This document shows, piece after piece, positions 43,429 to 52,654 of a DNA stretch of 64,000 bases. Under the pieces are notes generated by a model that searched no databases, was not told where the DNA came from, and was given only the letters and a program-made list of their open reading frames with translations. The stretch covers positions 25,222 to 89,221 of the forward strand of contig CAZCCC010000001.1 in the NCBI GenBank assembly GCA_964497245.1. The letters run 5' to 3'. This stretch comes from CAZCCC01 sp964497245. GTDB lineage: Bacteria > Patescibacteriota > Patescibacteriia > Buchananbacterales > UBA6539. Position numbers and translations under genes: made by a program. Position 1 is the stretch's first letter; each line of letters begins with the position of its first letter.

Positions 43429-44733
43429 ATGAGTAATTATTTAATAGAAGGAAATAAGGATTTAAGGGGTGAAATAACCACCAATACTTCAAAAAATGCA
43501 GCTGTTGCTTTGTTAAATGCTGCGCTTTTAAATAGAGGAAAGACGATTCTTAAAAATGTTCCAAAAATTGAGGAAGTCAGCCGGATTATGGAAGTATTGC
43601 AGAGTATTGGTGTATATGTCAAATGGATAAACAAAAAAGATATTGAGATAACTCGACCAAAAAAAATTAATTTATCAGGAATTAATTATGATTCAGCCAT
43701 AAAGACCCGTAGCATCCTGTTTTTGCTTGGAATTATGATTCATTACCAGAAATCTTTTTTAGTTCCCCAGCCGGGTGGTTGCCGTCTTGGAAAAAGAACA
43801 GTGAAACCACATCTTTTTGCTTTGGAGAATTTTGGTGTAAGGATTAATACTTTGAAGAAACATTATCAGGTAAAATACAGCAAACTTTACCCTGCTAAAA
43901 ATTTAGTTTTGTATGAATCAGGCGATACGGTAACTGAAAATGCGATTTTAGCCGCCGCCTTGATACCAGGCAAAACTATAATCAAATTCGCTTCAGCAAA
44001 TTATCAAGTTCAAGACCTTTGTTACTTTCTTGAAAAGCTGGGAATAAGAATTAAGGGAATAGGCACGACAACAATTGAAATAGAAGGCAAAAAGAATATT
44101 AAAAAAGACATTGTCTATAATTTAACTGAAGATCCGATAGAGTCTATGCTTTTTTTATCAATTGCCGCCACTACCAACTCAAGCCTTACAATTAAACGCT
44201 GCCCAATTGATTTTTTAGAGATTGAGCTTCTAAAATTAGAGAAAATGGGCTTTAAATACAAAATAATTAGACGTTACAAAGCAAAGAATGGCAAGGGAAA
44301 TTTGGTTGACATTAAAACTTTTAGAAGCCGACTTTGCGCCGTTGAAGAAAAAATTGAATCTCGTCCCTTTCCCGGTTTAAATATAGATAACTTGCCGTTT
44401 TTTGCTCCTGTTGCCACTCAGGCGAAAGGAACCACTTTTATTTTTGATTGGGTTTTTGAAGAACGGGCGATTTATTTTACCGAATTAAACAGACTCGGGG
44501 CAAAAGTAACGCTGGCTGATCCTCATCGGGTTTTTATAACCGGTCCTACACCTTTAAGAGGAAATGAAATAATTTGTCCGCCGGCCCTCAGACCTTCAAC
44601 TATAATTTTAGTTGCCATGCTTGCCGCCCGTGGTAATTCAATATTAAGAAATGTTTATTCAATAGAGCGCGGCTATGAAGATTTATGTGGTCGGTTGGAA
44701 AAAATAGGAGCAAAAATTAAAAAGATTGATTAG
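43429..44733 (+). CDS. murA: UDP-N-acetylglucosamine 1-carboxyvinyltransferase (MurA-like)
   Basis: 434-residue EPSP-synthase-fold enzyme that transfers enolpyruvate from PEP to UDP-GlcNAc, the first committed step of peptidoglycan synthesis. SKNAA places K22-N23 at the same positions as E. coli MurA, and the mobile loop QPGGCRLGKR holds the catalytic Cys at 118. RPSTIILVAMLAARG and the C-terminal YSIERGYEDL match. The RPFPGLNIDNLPFFAPVAT segment replaces the typical P-TDLQAP stretch, so the protein is somewhat divergent. The Cys suggests fosfomycin sensitivity. Confidence 0.88.
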   Translation: MSNYLIEGNKDLRGEITTNTSKNAAVALLNAALLNRGKTILKNVPKIEEVSRIMEVLQSIGVYVKWINKKDIEITRPKKINLSGINYDSAIKTRSILFLLGIMIHYQKSFLVPQPGGCRLGKRTVKPHLFALENFGVRINTLKKHYQVKYSKLYPAKNLVLYESGDTVTENAILAAALIPGKTIIKFASANYQVQDLCYFLEKLGIRIKGIGTTTIEIEGKKNIKKDIVYNLTEDPIESMLFLSIAATTNSSLTIKRCPIDFLEIELLKLEKMGFKYKIIRRYKAKNGKGNLVDIKTFRSRLCAVEEKIESRPFPGLNIDNLPFFAPVATQAKGTTFIFDWVFEERAIYFTELNRLGAKVTLADPHRVFITGPTPLRGNEIICPPALRPSTIILVAMLAARGNSILRNVYSIERGYEDLCGRLEKIGAKIKKID

Positions 44734-44801
44734 ATTTGTGAATTAAATTTTTGTTGTATCTCAATTAAAGTATTAATTTAATAATAAAATATAAATAAAA
44801 A

Positions 44802-46112
44802 ATGGAAATGAAAAAAAATCAAAATATTTTCAAGATAAAACCGTCTTCAAAAATGACGATTGTTTTTTTTAGTTTTATCTTTGCTACTTTAATTTTTATT
44901 GCTGGTTTTTTTACAGCTGAACTCTCCTTAATTTATGGATCGGCGGGCCGATCGGCCGGAAAAGGGGAGGTTGTAAATATCTCAAAAGAAACCCCTGATT
45001 TTTTAAGTAGAGATGTTGATTTTAATCAGTTTTGGCAAGTTTGGAAGCATGTTAAAGAAAATTACGTTGATTCAGATATACCGGATACTAAATTATTTTA
45101 TGGTGCTTTAGCCGGAATAGTTGCTTCTTTAGGCGATCCGTATTCAGTATTTTTAGATCCGGAAGTCGCCAAAAAGTTTCAGGAGGAAATTTCGGGAAGT
45201 TTTGAAGGAATCGGGGCGGAAATTGGCATTAAGGATGGGAGGCTTACAATTGTTTCTCCTTTGCCTCAGACACCGGCAGAAAAAGCCGGTCTGATGCCCG
45301 GGGACAGGATTTTGGCAATTGATGATTATGATACGACCGGAATTGCCATTGATTTGGCAGTAAGTAAAATTAGAGGACCGAAAGGAACCGAAGTGATTTT
45401 AACTATACTCAGTGAAGGCCAGTCTGAACCAAAGGAGATTTCAATAACAAGGGATAAAATTCAAATTGATAGTGTTATTTTTGAAAAAAAAGATTATAAC
45501 GGAAAGTCAGAAGATGAAGAAGGGTTTGTAGTAAAAGAAGGCAACATTGCTTATATCCAACTTCGCTATTTCAACGAAAATACACTGGTTGAATGGAATA
45601 AAATTGTTCAAAATATTATTAAGGCAGGCCCTAAAGGCATAATTTTGGATTTAAGGAATAATCCCGGCGGATTTTTGGCCACTGCCATTGAAATTGCCGG
45701 CGAATGGGCTAATGGCAGGCCGGTTGTGTTGGAAAAGCTTCGCAATGGGGAGTCAGTTTCGCATAAAGCCACCCGACAAGCAAGATTTGAAGAAATTCCA
45801 ACCGTTGTTTTAGTTAATGGCGGCAGTGCGTCAGGTGCTGAAATAGTTGCCGGCGCTTTGCAGGATTACGGTCTTGCGACTTTAGTCGGCCAAAAAACTT
45901 TCGGCAAAGGCTCAGTTCAAGATTTGAAGAAGCTTAAAGACGGTTCTTCGGTTAAATTGACAATTGCCGAATGGTTCACTCCGCTTGGCAGGAATATAAA
46001 TAAAGAAGGAATTGAGCCGGATGTTGAAGTTGAAAGAACTAGAGAAGATTTTGATAAAGATATTGATCCGCAACTTGACAAGGCGATTGAGATACTAAAA
46101 AATCAACAGTAA
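44802..46112 (+). CDS. C-terminal processing peptidase (S41, CtpA-like)
   Basis: 436 residues. An N-terminal membrane helix (about 20-45) is followed by a PDZ domain (FEGIGAEIGIKDGRL, LPQTPAEKAGLMPGDRILAI), the S41 core with ILDLRNNPGGFL, catalytic Ser in NGGSASGAEIVA and Lys in FGKGSVQDL. It cleaves C-termini of envelope proteins outside the cell. A second ATG at 44808 is a possible start. Ends 11 bp before dispersed-repeat copy C. Confidence 0.92.
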   Translation: MEMKKNQNIFKIKPSSKMTIVFFSFIFATLIFIAGFFTAELSLIYGSAGRSAGKGEVVNISKETPDFLSRDVDFNQFWQVWKHVKENYVDSDIPDTKLFYGALAGIVASLGDPYSVFLDPEVAKKFQEEISGSFEGIGAEIGIKDGRLTIVSPLPQTPAEKAGLMPGDRILAIDDYDTTGIAIDLAVSKIRGPKGTEVILTILSEGQSEPKEISITRDKIQIDSVIFEKKDYNGKSEDEEGFVVKEGNIAYIQLRYFNENTLVEWNKIVQNIIKAGPKGIILDLRNNPGGFLATAIEIAGEWANGRPVVLEKLRNGESVSHKATRQARFEEIPTVVLVNGGSASGAEIVAGALQDYGLATLVGQKTFGKGSVQDLKKLKDGSSVKLTIAEWFTPLGRNINKEGIEPDVEVERTREDFDKDIDPQLDKAIEILKNQQ

Positions 46113-46123
46113 AATGGCAAGCA

Positions 46124-46276
46124 AATAAAGGGTATTGACCGCAAAGCGATTTTTTCGCAGCAAACTTCGGGTATTAACCTTTTTTGGTTCCCTGTCTGCC
46201 ACGCCAAAGTCGTTTATCTCCGCCATAGGCGGACAAGCGACAACTGCGGGGACACTAGCTTGACGTTACCAATAAA
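46124..46276 (-). repeat. Dispersed intergenic repeat, full-length copy C (153 bp, inverted)
   Basis: Read on the minus strand it starts TTTATTGGTAACGTCAAGC and ends GGTCAATACCCTTTATT. It keeps the central CCGCC-xxx-GGCGGA hairpin and an internal CCAAAAAAGGTTAATACC, in the same order as copy A. It separates the CtpA-like gene from the split PEP-synthase region. Confidence 0.75.
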
Positions 46277-46293
46277 TTAAGCTGAAAGGATTA

Positions 46294-47832
46294 ATGCTTA
46301 TCAGCTTCAATTTAGTTTATATGATAAAAAAAGATTTTAAAGTTTTGGTTGAAGATTATAATGTACCGCTTTTTCCGTGGTCAATTTTAGTTAATCAGAC
46401 TTTTCAGAAAGATATGCCAAAGGAAACTAAAGGTAGGGTAAAAGTTGATAGTATTCTATTTTTTGAAAAAGATTATACTTATTGGGCGCCGAATCTTAGG
46501 CATTTTATTTCCGCGGAAAAATACTACAACGAGAGACTTTGGTCGGATCAGAGTTTTGGTAGGCAGATTTGCAAGGATCATAATTTATATCTGCGAAAAA
46601 TAAAAAAATTTGCAGGGGTTCTTTTAAAAGATGATTTGAAAAAGAAAACTAATAAGCAACTTTATGATATTTATTTGGAGGGAGTAAAAAATTATGCCGA
46701 TATTTGGCTTTCCAGCATGGCTATTCAATATTCTGAAATGGGGGATAATATATTTTCTGAAAGAGTTAAACGATCCTTATTACCAAAGCTAAAAAAAATT
46801 GGCAGTCCGGATGTTGTTTTCAGTAAGCTGATTTCACCTCTTAAAGAAAATTTAATTTCCAAAGAAAATAAAGAAGTTCTTAATTTGTTAAGATTAATAC
46901 AATCAAATAAAAAATTATTAGCTGAATTTAAAAAAAGTTCAGCTTTTAATTTATTATCTTTGTTTTTGCAAAAAAAGATAAAAAATTTAGAAAGAAAATT
47001 TGGCTGGCTGCAGTTTTATTATTTTGGACCGCCTGCAACAGTTGATTATTATTATTCTTTTATCAAGGGTCGAATGAATATAGACGCAAAAAAACAGTTG
47101 GCTGAAATAAATTTAGGAAGAAAAGAATTAATTGAATATAAAGATAAATGTCGTAAACGATTTAATTGTAAAGAATGGCAATTAATTAATGTTTTGTCTA
47201 ATTTTTTATATTTGAAAGAAGCGCGAAAAGAAATACAAATATATTTATTGAATTTTGCTATGCATAGATGGTTTTGTGAATTCTCAAAGAGGTTCGATTT
47301 TTCACCCTTGCAGGCTAGATATATTTTGCCAAATGAATATAAAGATATTTTAGTTTTTAATAGAGAACCTTTAAGTGTTGATATATTAAATAAAAGATAT
47401 CAGAAAAGCGCTTACTGTATTATTTCCAACAAGGAAAAAATTGTCTTTGGAAAGGATTTTGATTTGTTAAAACGGATGTATTTAATTGAGCAGAAAATTG
47501 ATAAAAATATTAAAGAAATTAAAGGTATAGTTGCTTTTTCTGGAGTTACTTCAGGAAAAGTTAAGATCGTTAATTCTACAAATGATCTGAATAAATTTAT
47601 GAAGGGAGAGATTTTAGTTAGTATTTCAACAAATCCTTCTTTAATTGCGGCAATAAATAAAGCGAGTGCTATTATTACCGATACAGGTGGAGTAACTTGT
47701 CATGCGGCAATTGTTGCCAGAGAGTTGAAAATTCCATGTATAATAGGCACTAAAATCGCCACCAAAGTTTTAAAAGATGGCGATTTGGTTGAAGTTGATG
47801 CCAATAAAGGAATAATTAAAAAATTGAAATAA
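46294..47832 (+). CDS. Phosphohistidine swivel-domain protein (PEP-synthase/RPH-like), paralogue 1
   Basis: 512 residues. The last 95 or so form a PEP-utilising-enzyme mobile domain: GVTSGKVKIV, KGEILVSISTNPS, and ITDTGGVTCHAAIVAREL with the phosphorylatable His at 470. About 400 upstream residues are helical, with many Trp/Tyr and Lys, and are shared only with the three paralogues of this region. There is no ATP-grasp and no PEP-binding TIM barrel. Size and layout match the substrate plus His domains of rifampin phosphotransferase. The ATG at 46321 is an alternative start that aligns better with the paralogues. Probably phosphorylated by the ATP-grasp protein at 52991. Confidence 0.75.
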   Translation: MLISFNLVYMIKKDFKVLVEDYNVPLFPWSILVNQTFQKDMPKETKGRVKVDSILFFEKDYTYWAPNLRHFISAEKYYNERLWSDQSFGRQICKDHNLYLRKIKKFAGVLLKDDLKKKTNKQLYDIYLEGVKNYADIWLSSMAIQYSEMGDNIFSERVKRSLLPKLKKIGSPDVVFSKLISPLKENLISKENKEVLNLLRLIQSNKKLLAEFKKSSAFNLLSLFLQKKIKNLERKFGWLQFYYFGPPATVDYYYSFIKGRMNIDAKKQLAEINLGRKELIEYKDKCRKRFNCKEWQLINVLSNFLYLKEARKEIQIYLLNFAMHRWFCEFSKRFDFSPLQARYILPNEYKDILVFNREPLSVDILNKRYQKSAYCIISNKEKIVFGKDFDLLKRMYLIEQKIDKNIKEIKGIVAFSGVTSGKVKIVNSTNDLNKFMKGEILVSISTNPSLIAAINKASAIITDTGGVTCHAAIVARELKIPCIIGTKIATKVLKDGDLVEVDANKGIIKKLK

Positions 47833-47834
47833 TT

Positions 47835-49328
47835 ATGTCTAAGAATGAATGGCTGCCAGTCTGGGAAAGTCGGTCTTATCCTCCATTTTTAATGACAATA
47901 GTTGTTGATGCAACGGTTTTTGGTTTTAAAAAAATTTTTTTAAAAAGCAAAATAAATAGAGGAGTTTGTTATTGGCAGAATGAAAACGGCAATTATCTCT
48001 ACTTAGATGATGAAATAAGTCAAACAGTTAAAGCGCTTTTTATAATGGCTGTCAAAAAGCCGAAAGAATTTTTTAAAATATTTGAGACCGCTTACTTTAA
48101 AGCGGTTTTATTCAATAAAGCCTCAAAAAGATACACTAACCGAAGTTGTCGCAATTTGTCTGATGAAGAATTAATCAAGTCAATTTTTATTTATTATCAA
48201 CTATTTTTTGATTTTTATTCCTATGCCACTGTTGCTTCTTGGTTCGGATATAACCAAAATAATCCTCTATATCTCCAAGCTGAAAAAATTTTAAAGGAAA
48301 AAACAGAATTTTGTCCTGACAAAAAAGTTGATTATTTTATAGCTTTAACCAATCCGCCCAAAGCGCTGAAAACGCTTTTAATGGAAAGAGATATTTTGAT
48401 TTTTGCCGGACTGACTAAAAGGGCAAAAATAAAAACAGTATCAGGCATTAAAAAAAATTTTAAAAATGATTTAGAAAATCTTTATAATAAGTATAAATTT
48501 TTGTCTTATGATTTTACCGACAGTCTTGGCTGGGATTTAAATTATTTTGCTAAGTTAGTAATTGAAAGCCAAAAAAGCAATATTACCCAGGAGATAAAAA
48601 ATATAGATAATTATCAAATAAAATCAGCCAGTGATTTTAAAGCCACGACTAAAAAGTTAGGTTTAAGCCAGGCTCAAATCAAAATTTTTAATTTAATCAG
48701 AAAACTTGGCTATTATAAATGGCTACGTGAATATGAATTTCAGGAAGGGCTTTATAATTTTCAAAATATATCAATTGAGCTGGGCAGAAGAACCGGTTTA
48801 AAATCACTTGAATCAAAATATGTTATTCAGACTGAATGGCAAAAATTATTAAGAAATAACAAGAAAGCAAAAGAGACGGTTAAAACAAGGATGAAAAATT
48901 GTCTTTATGATTGCCGTTTCGGTAAAAAGTCAATTTTATTGGACGGGTTAAAAGCCAAGGAAGCATACAAAAGTATTAAGCTAGTTGATTTTTCGGATAA
49001 AATATTAGACAATAAAATCAAGGGTATGCCGGCTTTTGCTGGTAAGGTAATTGGCAAAGTTCGCTTGGTTAATAAAGTAGGAGATGCAAAAAACTTTAAA
49101 AAAGGTGAAATTTTAGTTTCAGCAGCTACATCGCCTGATTTGCTTTTCGCAATGAAAAAAGCTGGTGCAATTATTACTGATGAAGGAGGTATTACTTGTC
49201 ATGCGGCAATTGTTGCCAGAGAGTTGAAAATTCCATGTATAATAGGCACTAAAATCGCCACCAAAGTTTTAAAAGATGGCAATTTGGTTGAAGTTGATGC
49301 CAATAAAGGAATAATTAAAAAATTATGA
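47835..49328 (+). CDS. Phosphohistidine swivel-domain protein, paralogue 2
   Basis: 497 residues, starting 2 bp after paralogue 1. The N-terminal helical part (about 400 residues) has diverged strongly from paralogue 1. The C-terminal mobile domain is nearly identical: IITDEGGITCHAAIVAREL with His456, then IPCIIGTKIATKVLKDG. Its final 131 bp (49194-49324) match 47695-47825 with one mismatch. It overlaps paralogue 3 by 4 bp. No other catalytic domain is visible. Confidence 0.75.
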   Translation: MSKNEWLPVWESRSYPPFLMTIVVDATVFGFKKIFLKSKINRGVCYWQNENGNYLYLDDEISQTVKALFIMAVKKPKEFFKIFETAYFKAVLFNKASKRYTNRSCRNLSDEELIKSIFIYYQLFFDFYSYATVASWFGYNQNNPLYLQAEKILKEKTEFCPDKKVDYFIALTNPPKALKTLLMERDILIFAGLTKRAKIKTVSGIKKNFKNDLENLYNKYKFLSYDFTDSLGWDLNYFAKLVIESQKSNITQEIKNIDNYQIKSASDFKATTKKLGLSQAQIKIFNLIRKLGYYKWLREYEFQEGLYNFQNISIELGRRTGLKSLESKYVIQTEWQKLLRNNKKAKETVKTRMKNCLYDCRFGKKSILLDGLKAKEAYKSIKLVDFSDKILDNKIKGMPAFAGKVIGKVRLVNKVGDAKNFKKGEILVSAATSPDLLFAMKKAGAIITDEGGITCHAAIVARELKIPCIIGTKIATKVLKDGNLVEVDANKGIIKKL

Positions 49329-50935
49329 AGCCAAAATATTTAAATGACAAAGATTCCTGGATGCTGGGAGAAGATATTCCAGATATAGATTTTTTCTTTC
49401 CTCAAATTTGGCTTTCCAGTTTTGTGAATGAGTTTAGATATCCTGCCGGCAAGCCTTATAAAAAAATATTAGCAGTTTATAGGGGTTATCATTTATGGTT
49501 TTATTTTGGAGAAAAAGATTCAAGAGGAGTTGGAGATAATTTGGTTAAGAAGTTTTTAAAAGATCCAAATTTTATAAAAAAAACAAATCAGCAAATTATT
49601 AAAACCGCTGATGATTTAAAAAGATATTGTGAAAAATTACCCCAAACCAATCTTAATACATATAGCAATAAACAACTTTGGAATTTTTATAACAAACACG
49701 ACAGGCTTCATACTGTTTATTACCAATGGGGCTGGATTCCAGTGGCTGTTGACATGTTTCATAATAATTTGACTGAAAAATTGAAGCAATACTTGCGCAG
49801 TATTGATGTGACAGAAGATAGATTAAACGAGTATTTAGTGGTTTTAACCCAGCCGACCAAAAAATCATTAATTCAAATCGAGCAGGAAGAATTTTTGAAA
49901 ATTGCCATTGCGATAAAAAAAGACAAGTATCATTGTAAACTTTTTCGGGATTTATTTAAAAAATTTCGGGAAAAAGAATCATTAAAGTTTGGTTATCAAA
50001 CTCACAGCCAAGATTATGAAAAAATATTTGAAAAAAGCGTCCATAATATAGAAGATCAAATTAAGCCAAGTATATATAATTTGATTCAAAAACATTATGA
50101 AAAATATTTTTATGTTTCTCATATGTGGGTCGGTCAAGTATCCAGTTTTGAATATTATGTCAAGGAGTTGTCAAAGATTATCGGAAGCGACATTAATCTT
50201 GAAGTAAGTTATAAAAATGCAAAAAAAGATTTTGGCAAGTCTTTGAAAAAACGCCAAGCCATGTTGAAAAAATTAAATATTCAAGAAAATTGGAAAGCAA
50301 TTTTTGACGGTTTTGGCGATTTTATGGTGACAAAAATTTATCGCCGTTTTGCCCAGATTTATGCAATTTATAAAATGGAATATATTTTACTAGAAATCGC
50401 AAAAAGGCTTGGTTTAAGCCAGAAGGAAGTCCGTTTTATGTTGCCATTAGAAGTCAAAGAAGCCTTGATAAAAAATAAAATTAATAAAAAGGAAATCAAA
50501 GCCAGAACAAAATTTTGTGTTTATTATGCTGAAAAAGGAATTGATAAGGTATTTATTGGACAGAAAGCCAGACAGTTTACTAAAACCGCGAAAAGAAAAG
50601 TAGAAGATGTGGTTGAAATTAATGGTCAAACAGGCTGTATTGGAAAAGCAAAAGGTGCAGTTAAAAAGATTTTTCGGCCATCTGATATGATAAAATTTAG
50701 AAAAGGTGATATTTTGGTTTCTATTGCAACTGATCCAGATATTGTGCCAGCAATGAAAAAAGCTGCTGCCATAGTTACCGAACAGGGAGGAGTGACTTCA
50801 CATGCGGCCATTGTTTCACGTGAGCTTGGAATACCTTGTGTAATTGGCACTAAAATCGCCACCAAAGTTTTAAAAGACGGCGATATAGTTGAAGTAGATG
50901 CGACAAGAGGAGTAGTTAAAAAAATAAATTATTAA
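49325..50935 (+). CDS. Phosphohistidine swivel-domain protein, paralogue 3
   Basis: 536 residues, the longest of the four. Same two-part plan: a helical N-terminal region with blocks common to paralogue 1 and 4 (for instance YKMEYILLEIAKRLGLSQK followed by FMLPLEV), then the mobile domain with VTEQGGVTSHAAIVSREL and His493. Here the Cys before His is replaced by Ser, as in many genuine PEP synthases. A 32-bp stretch (50846-50877) is identical to paralogues 1 and 2. Coupled to paralogue 2 by ATGA overlap. Confidence 0.75.
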   Translation: MKPKYLNDKDSWMLGEDIPDIDFFFPQIWLSSFVNEFRYPAGKPYKKILAVYRGYHLWFYFGEKDSRGVGDNLVKKFLKDPNFIKKTNQQIIKTADDLKRYCEKLPQTNLNTYSNKQLWNFYNKHDRLHTVYYQWGWIPVAVDMFHNNLTEKLKQYLRSIDVTEDRLNEYLVVLTQPTKKSLIQIEQEEFLKIAIAIKKDKYHCKLFRDLFKKFREKESLKFGYQTHSQDYEKIFEKSVHNIEDQIKPSIYNLIQKHYEKYFYVSHMWVGQVSSFEYYVKELSKIIGSDINLEVSYKNAKKDFGKSLKKRQAMLKKLNIQENWKAIFDGFGDFMVTKIYRRFAQIYAIYKMEYILLEIAKRLGLSQKEVRFMLPLEVKEALIKNKINKKEIKARTKFCVYYAEKGIDKVFIGQKARQFTKTAKRKVEDVVEINGQTGCIGKAKGAVKKIFRPSDMIKFRKGDILVSIATDPDIVPAMKKAAAIVTEQGGVTSHAAIVSRELGIPCVIGTKIATKVLKDGDIVEVDATRGVVKKINY

Positions 50936-50948
50936 TAATATTAAATTT

Positions 50949-51914
50949 ATGATGAAATTTTTTAGGGGAGGGGAAAATCGATCAGTTAATACATTTGAAG
51001 AACATCCGTCTGAAAATGAATCAAGATTCATTAAGGTGGAAAAAGAGCCAGAACCGAAGGTGGTGTTTTCAATTGATTTAGCCAGGCATTCTGTTAAAGG
51101 TAAAAAAGACAATCGCGAGCCATTGACCGAAGAAGGTATTTTAAAAGCAGTAGAGGCAGGTAAAACAAGCCCATTAGGCAAAGAAACAAAGATTAAAGCC
51201 GTCAAAGGTGAACCCTTGGAAATATATGGTTCTCCCCGAGAAAGAACCGGTCAAAGCGCCTTAAGTCGGATGTTGGCTGAGCAACTAGCCGAAGCCGGTT
51301 TTGAAAATTTTGATCCAGAGGATATGGTTAAATGGTTAGAGGGCAGTGGAGTAGAAAAAACCGAGTCGCCACTACTTGATTTTCAGGTCGGAGAAGGAGA
51401 GTATAAAGATGCCTTAATGGCTGACTTTAAGCGGAATGAATTTATGAAATTTATTGCTGAAAAAAGCGATGAGTTTGCCATTCGAACAAAACAAAATCCG
51501 AATAAAGTTACCACTTATTCTCAACAAGCCGGCAATGTCGCAGCTTTTTTATTGGTTTTAGGTAATAAAAAAACCCATGAGATGATGGTAGCAGGTGATA
51601 AAACAGCTGATTTTGCTTTTGCTGCTTCTCATATGACGGTATTGGAGAGTTTTTTACATAAGGTAATTAGCCTTAAAGAAGGCCAAGTAGCAGCGGATAA
51701 ATTTCTAGAAGAAGATTTAAAGAATAATGGTTTTAGAGAAAATCAAGGTTTTATTGTCAATTATGAATCTTTTGGTAATGAGCCCGAAGAGATGAGATTA
51801 GTGATTAAATATCAAGACAATGAAATTAAGCTTGGTTATAAGGAATTGATTGGTATTATCCAGCAAGGAATTGATTACACAACAAAATTAGAGGAAGAGT
51901 TTGAAAAAGAATAA
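50949..51914 (+). CDS. Histidine phosphatase superfamily protein
   Basis: 321 residues. DLARHSVKG with R46-H47, PLTEEGILKA, YGSPRERTGQSA (second Arg) and a late AASHMTVLESF with His228 follow the order of the histidine phosphatase (phosphoglycerate-mutase-like) superfamily. The protein carries an N-terminal extension of about 35 charged residues and a large insertion before the second His. It starts 13 bp after paralogue 3, so it belongs to the operon of phosphohistidine proteins. It could remove phosphate from a small molecule, or from phosphohistidine as SixA does; not decidable here. Confidence 0.7.
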   Translation: MMKFFRGGENRSVNTFEEHPSENESRFIKVEKEPEPKVVFSIDLARHSVKGKKDNREPLTEEGILKAVEAGKTSPLGKETKIKAVKGEPLEIYGSPRERTGQSALSRMLAEQLAEAGFENFDPEDMVKWLEGSGVEKTESPLLDFQVGEGEYKDALMADFKRNEFMKFIAEKSDEFAIRTKQNPNKVTTYSQQAGNVAAFLLVLGNKKTHEMMVAGDKTADFAFAASHMTVLESFLHKVISLKEGQVAADKFLEEDLKNNGFRENQGFIVNYESFGNEPEEMRLVIKYQDNEIKLGYKELIGIIQQGIDYTTKLEEEFEKE

Positions 51915-51956
51915 TTATTTTAACAATCTAAAATAGATATAGGGTAAATAAAAACA

Positions 51957-51980
51957 GCCTTTTTAGGCTTATTATTTGCT
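51957..51980 (+). terminator. Weak terminator after the histidine phosphatase gene
   Basis: AGCCT (51957-51961), 3-nt loop, AGGCT (51965-51969), then a T-rich stretch TATTATTTGCTTTTT. The stem is short, so the call is tentative. Confidence 0.35.
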
Positions 51981-52000
51981 TTTTAATTCTTACTTCTTAC

Positions 52001-52062
52001 AAAAAAGGGATGGTGCAGAGGGATGATTCAGATGGCCACAAATGAATCTTTTCTCCCCCTGC
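52001..52062 (-). terminator. Large structured terminator of the minus-strand phosphatase gene
   Basis: Minus strand: a 9-bp outer stem with one G-U pair (52062-52054 / 52023-52015), an inner 6-bp stem (52048-52043 / 52030-52025) and a 12-nt loop, followed after 8 nt by a U6 tract (52006-52001). It starts 10 nt beyond the stop codon. Confidence 0.55.
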
Positions 52063-52072
52063 TACCTTTGTG

Positions 52073-52612
52073 TTAAAGTATTTCGACGGTTATTTCACCG
52101 TCGTCGTGTTGCGTGAACCGGAGACCTTCGAGCTCTTTAAGAGAGGGGATATCCTCAAGTTTCATACCGGCGCCGATTACAGCCAGTTCAATGATGGGGC
52201 TGTGACCGAAGGCCAGGCAAGCTGTGCCGTAATTCATTTGCCGGAATACTTCTCGCACGCCATCAAGGGCATTAGCGCACGCCTCTTCGAACTCGTTTTT
52301 CGGCAGGATCCTATGGATCCCATTAATGTTGCTTCCCGTCTGTTTGACAGCGTCGCCGAAACCACGGTCCAGCCAGCCCTTGAAGAGAGAACTGTCGCCG
52401 AACGCAGCAATAGGAGTGAGGAGTGTTACAGAATGGCAATATCCCATAAAAAAAGCACACAACGTCTGCCAGGTGCGGGATTCATTGCCACCGACGGCAT
52501 ATTCATACTGTATAAAACATTCTCTGCCTGCCTGAGTGGCGGCGGTCAGGCCTTGGGCACTGATGTTATTTCCATCCTTGTAGGAGTGTCTCAAGTAATC
52601 AATAATTTTCAT
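52073..52612 (-). CDS. Histidine phosphatase-like protein, G+C-rich, probably acquired
   Basis: 179 residues from the ATG at 52612, chosen because AAAGGA lies 8 nt upstream; an ATG at 52621 overlaps that site. DYLRHSYKDG (R8-H9), SAQGLTAATQAGR, ESRTWQT (R46) and LAFGHSPIIEL (His137) give the histidine phosphatase order. Sampled lines are 50-55% G+C against about one third nearby, and codon use is unlike the neighbours. It has its own TTGACA promoter and structured terminator and interrupts the swivel-protein/ATP-grasp region on the opposite strand. Recent horizontal acquisition is likely. Confidence 0.68.
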   Translation of the reverse strand: MKIIDYLRHSYKDGNNISAQGLTAATQAGRECFIQYEYAVGGNESRTWQTLCAFFMGYCHSVTLLTPIAAFGDSSLFKGWLDRGFGDAVKQTGSNINGIHRILPKNEFEEACANALDGVREVFRQMNYGTACLAFGHSPIIELAVIGAGMKLEDIPSLKELEGLRFTQHDDGEITVEIL

Positions 52613-52634
52613 GAAAATCATCCTTTTCTGTTGT

Positions 52635-52654
52635 GCCGATTATTCGGCTTTTTT
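52635..52654 (+). terminator. Plus-strand terminator-like hairpin
   Basis: GCCGA (52635-52639), loop TTAT, TCGGC (52644-52648), then T6. In the plus direction it is a compact rho-independent terminator; in the minus direction it is the last hairpin of the leader, immediately before the ribosome binding site of the 52612 gene. Confidence 0.5.
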
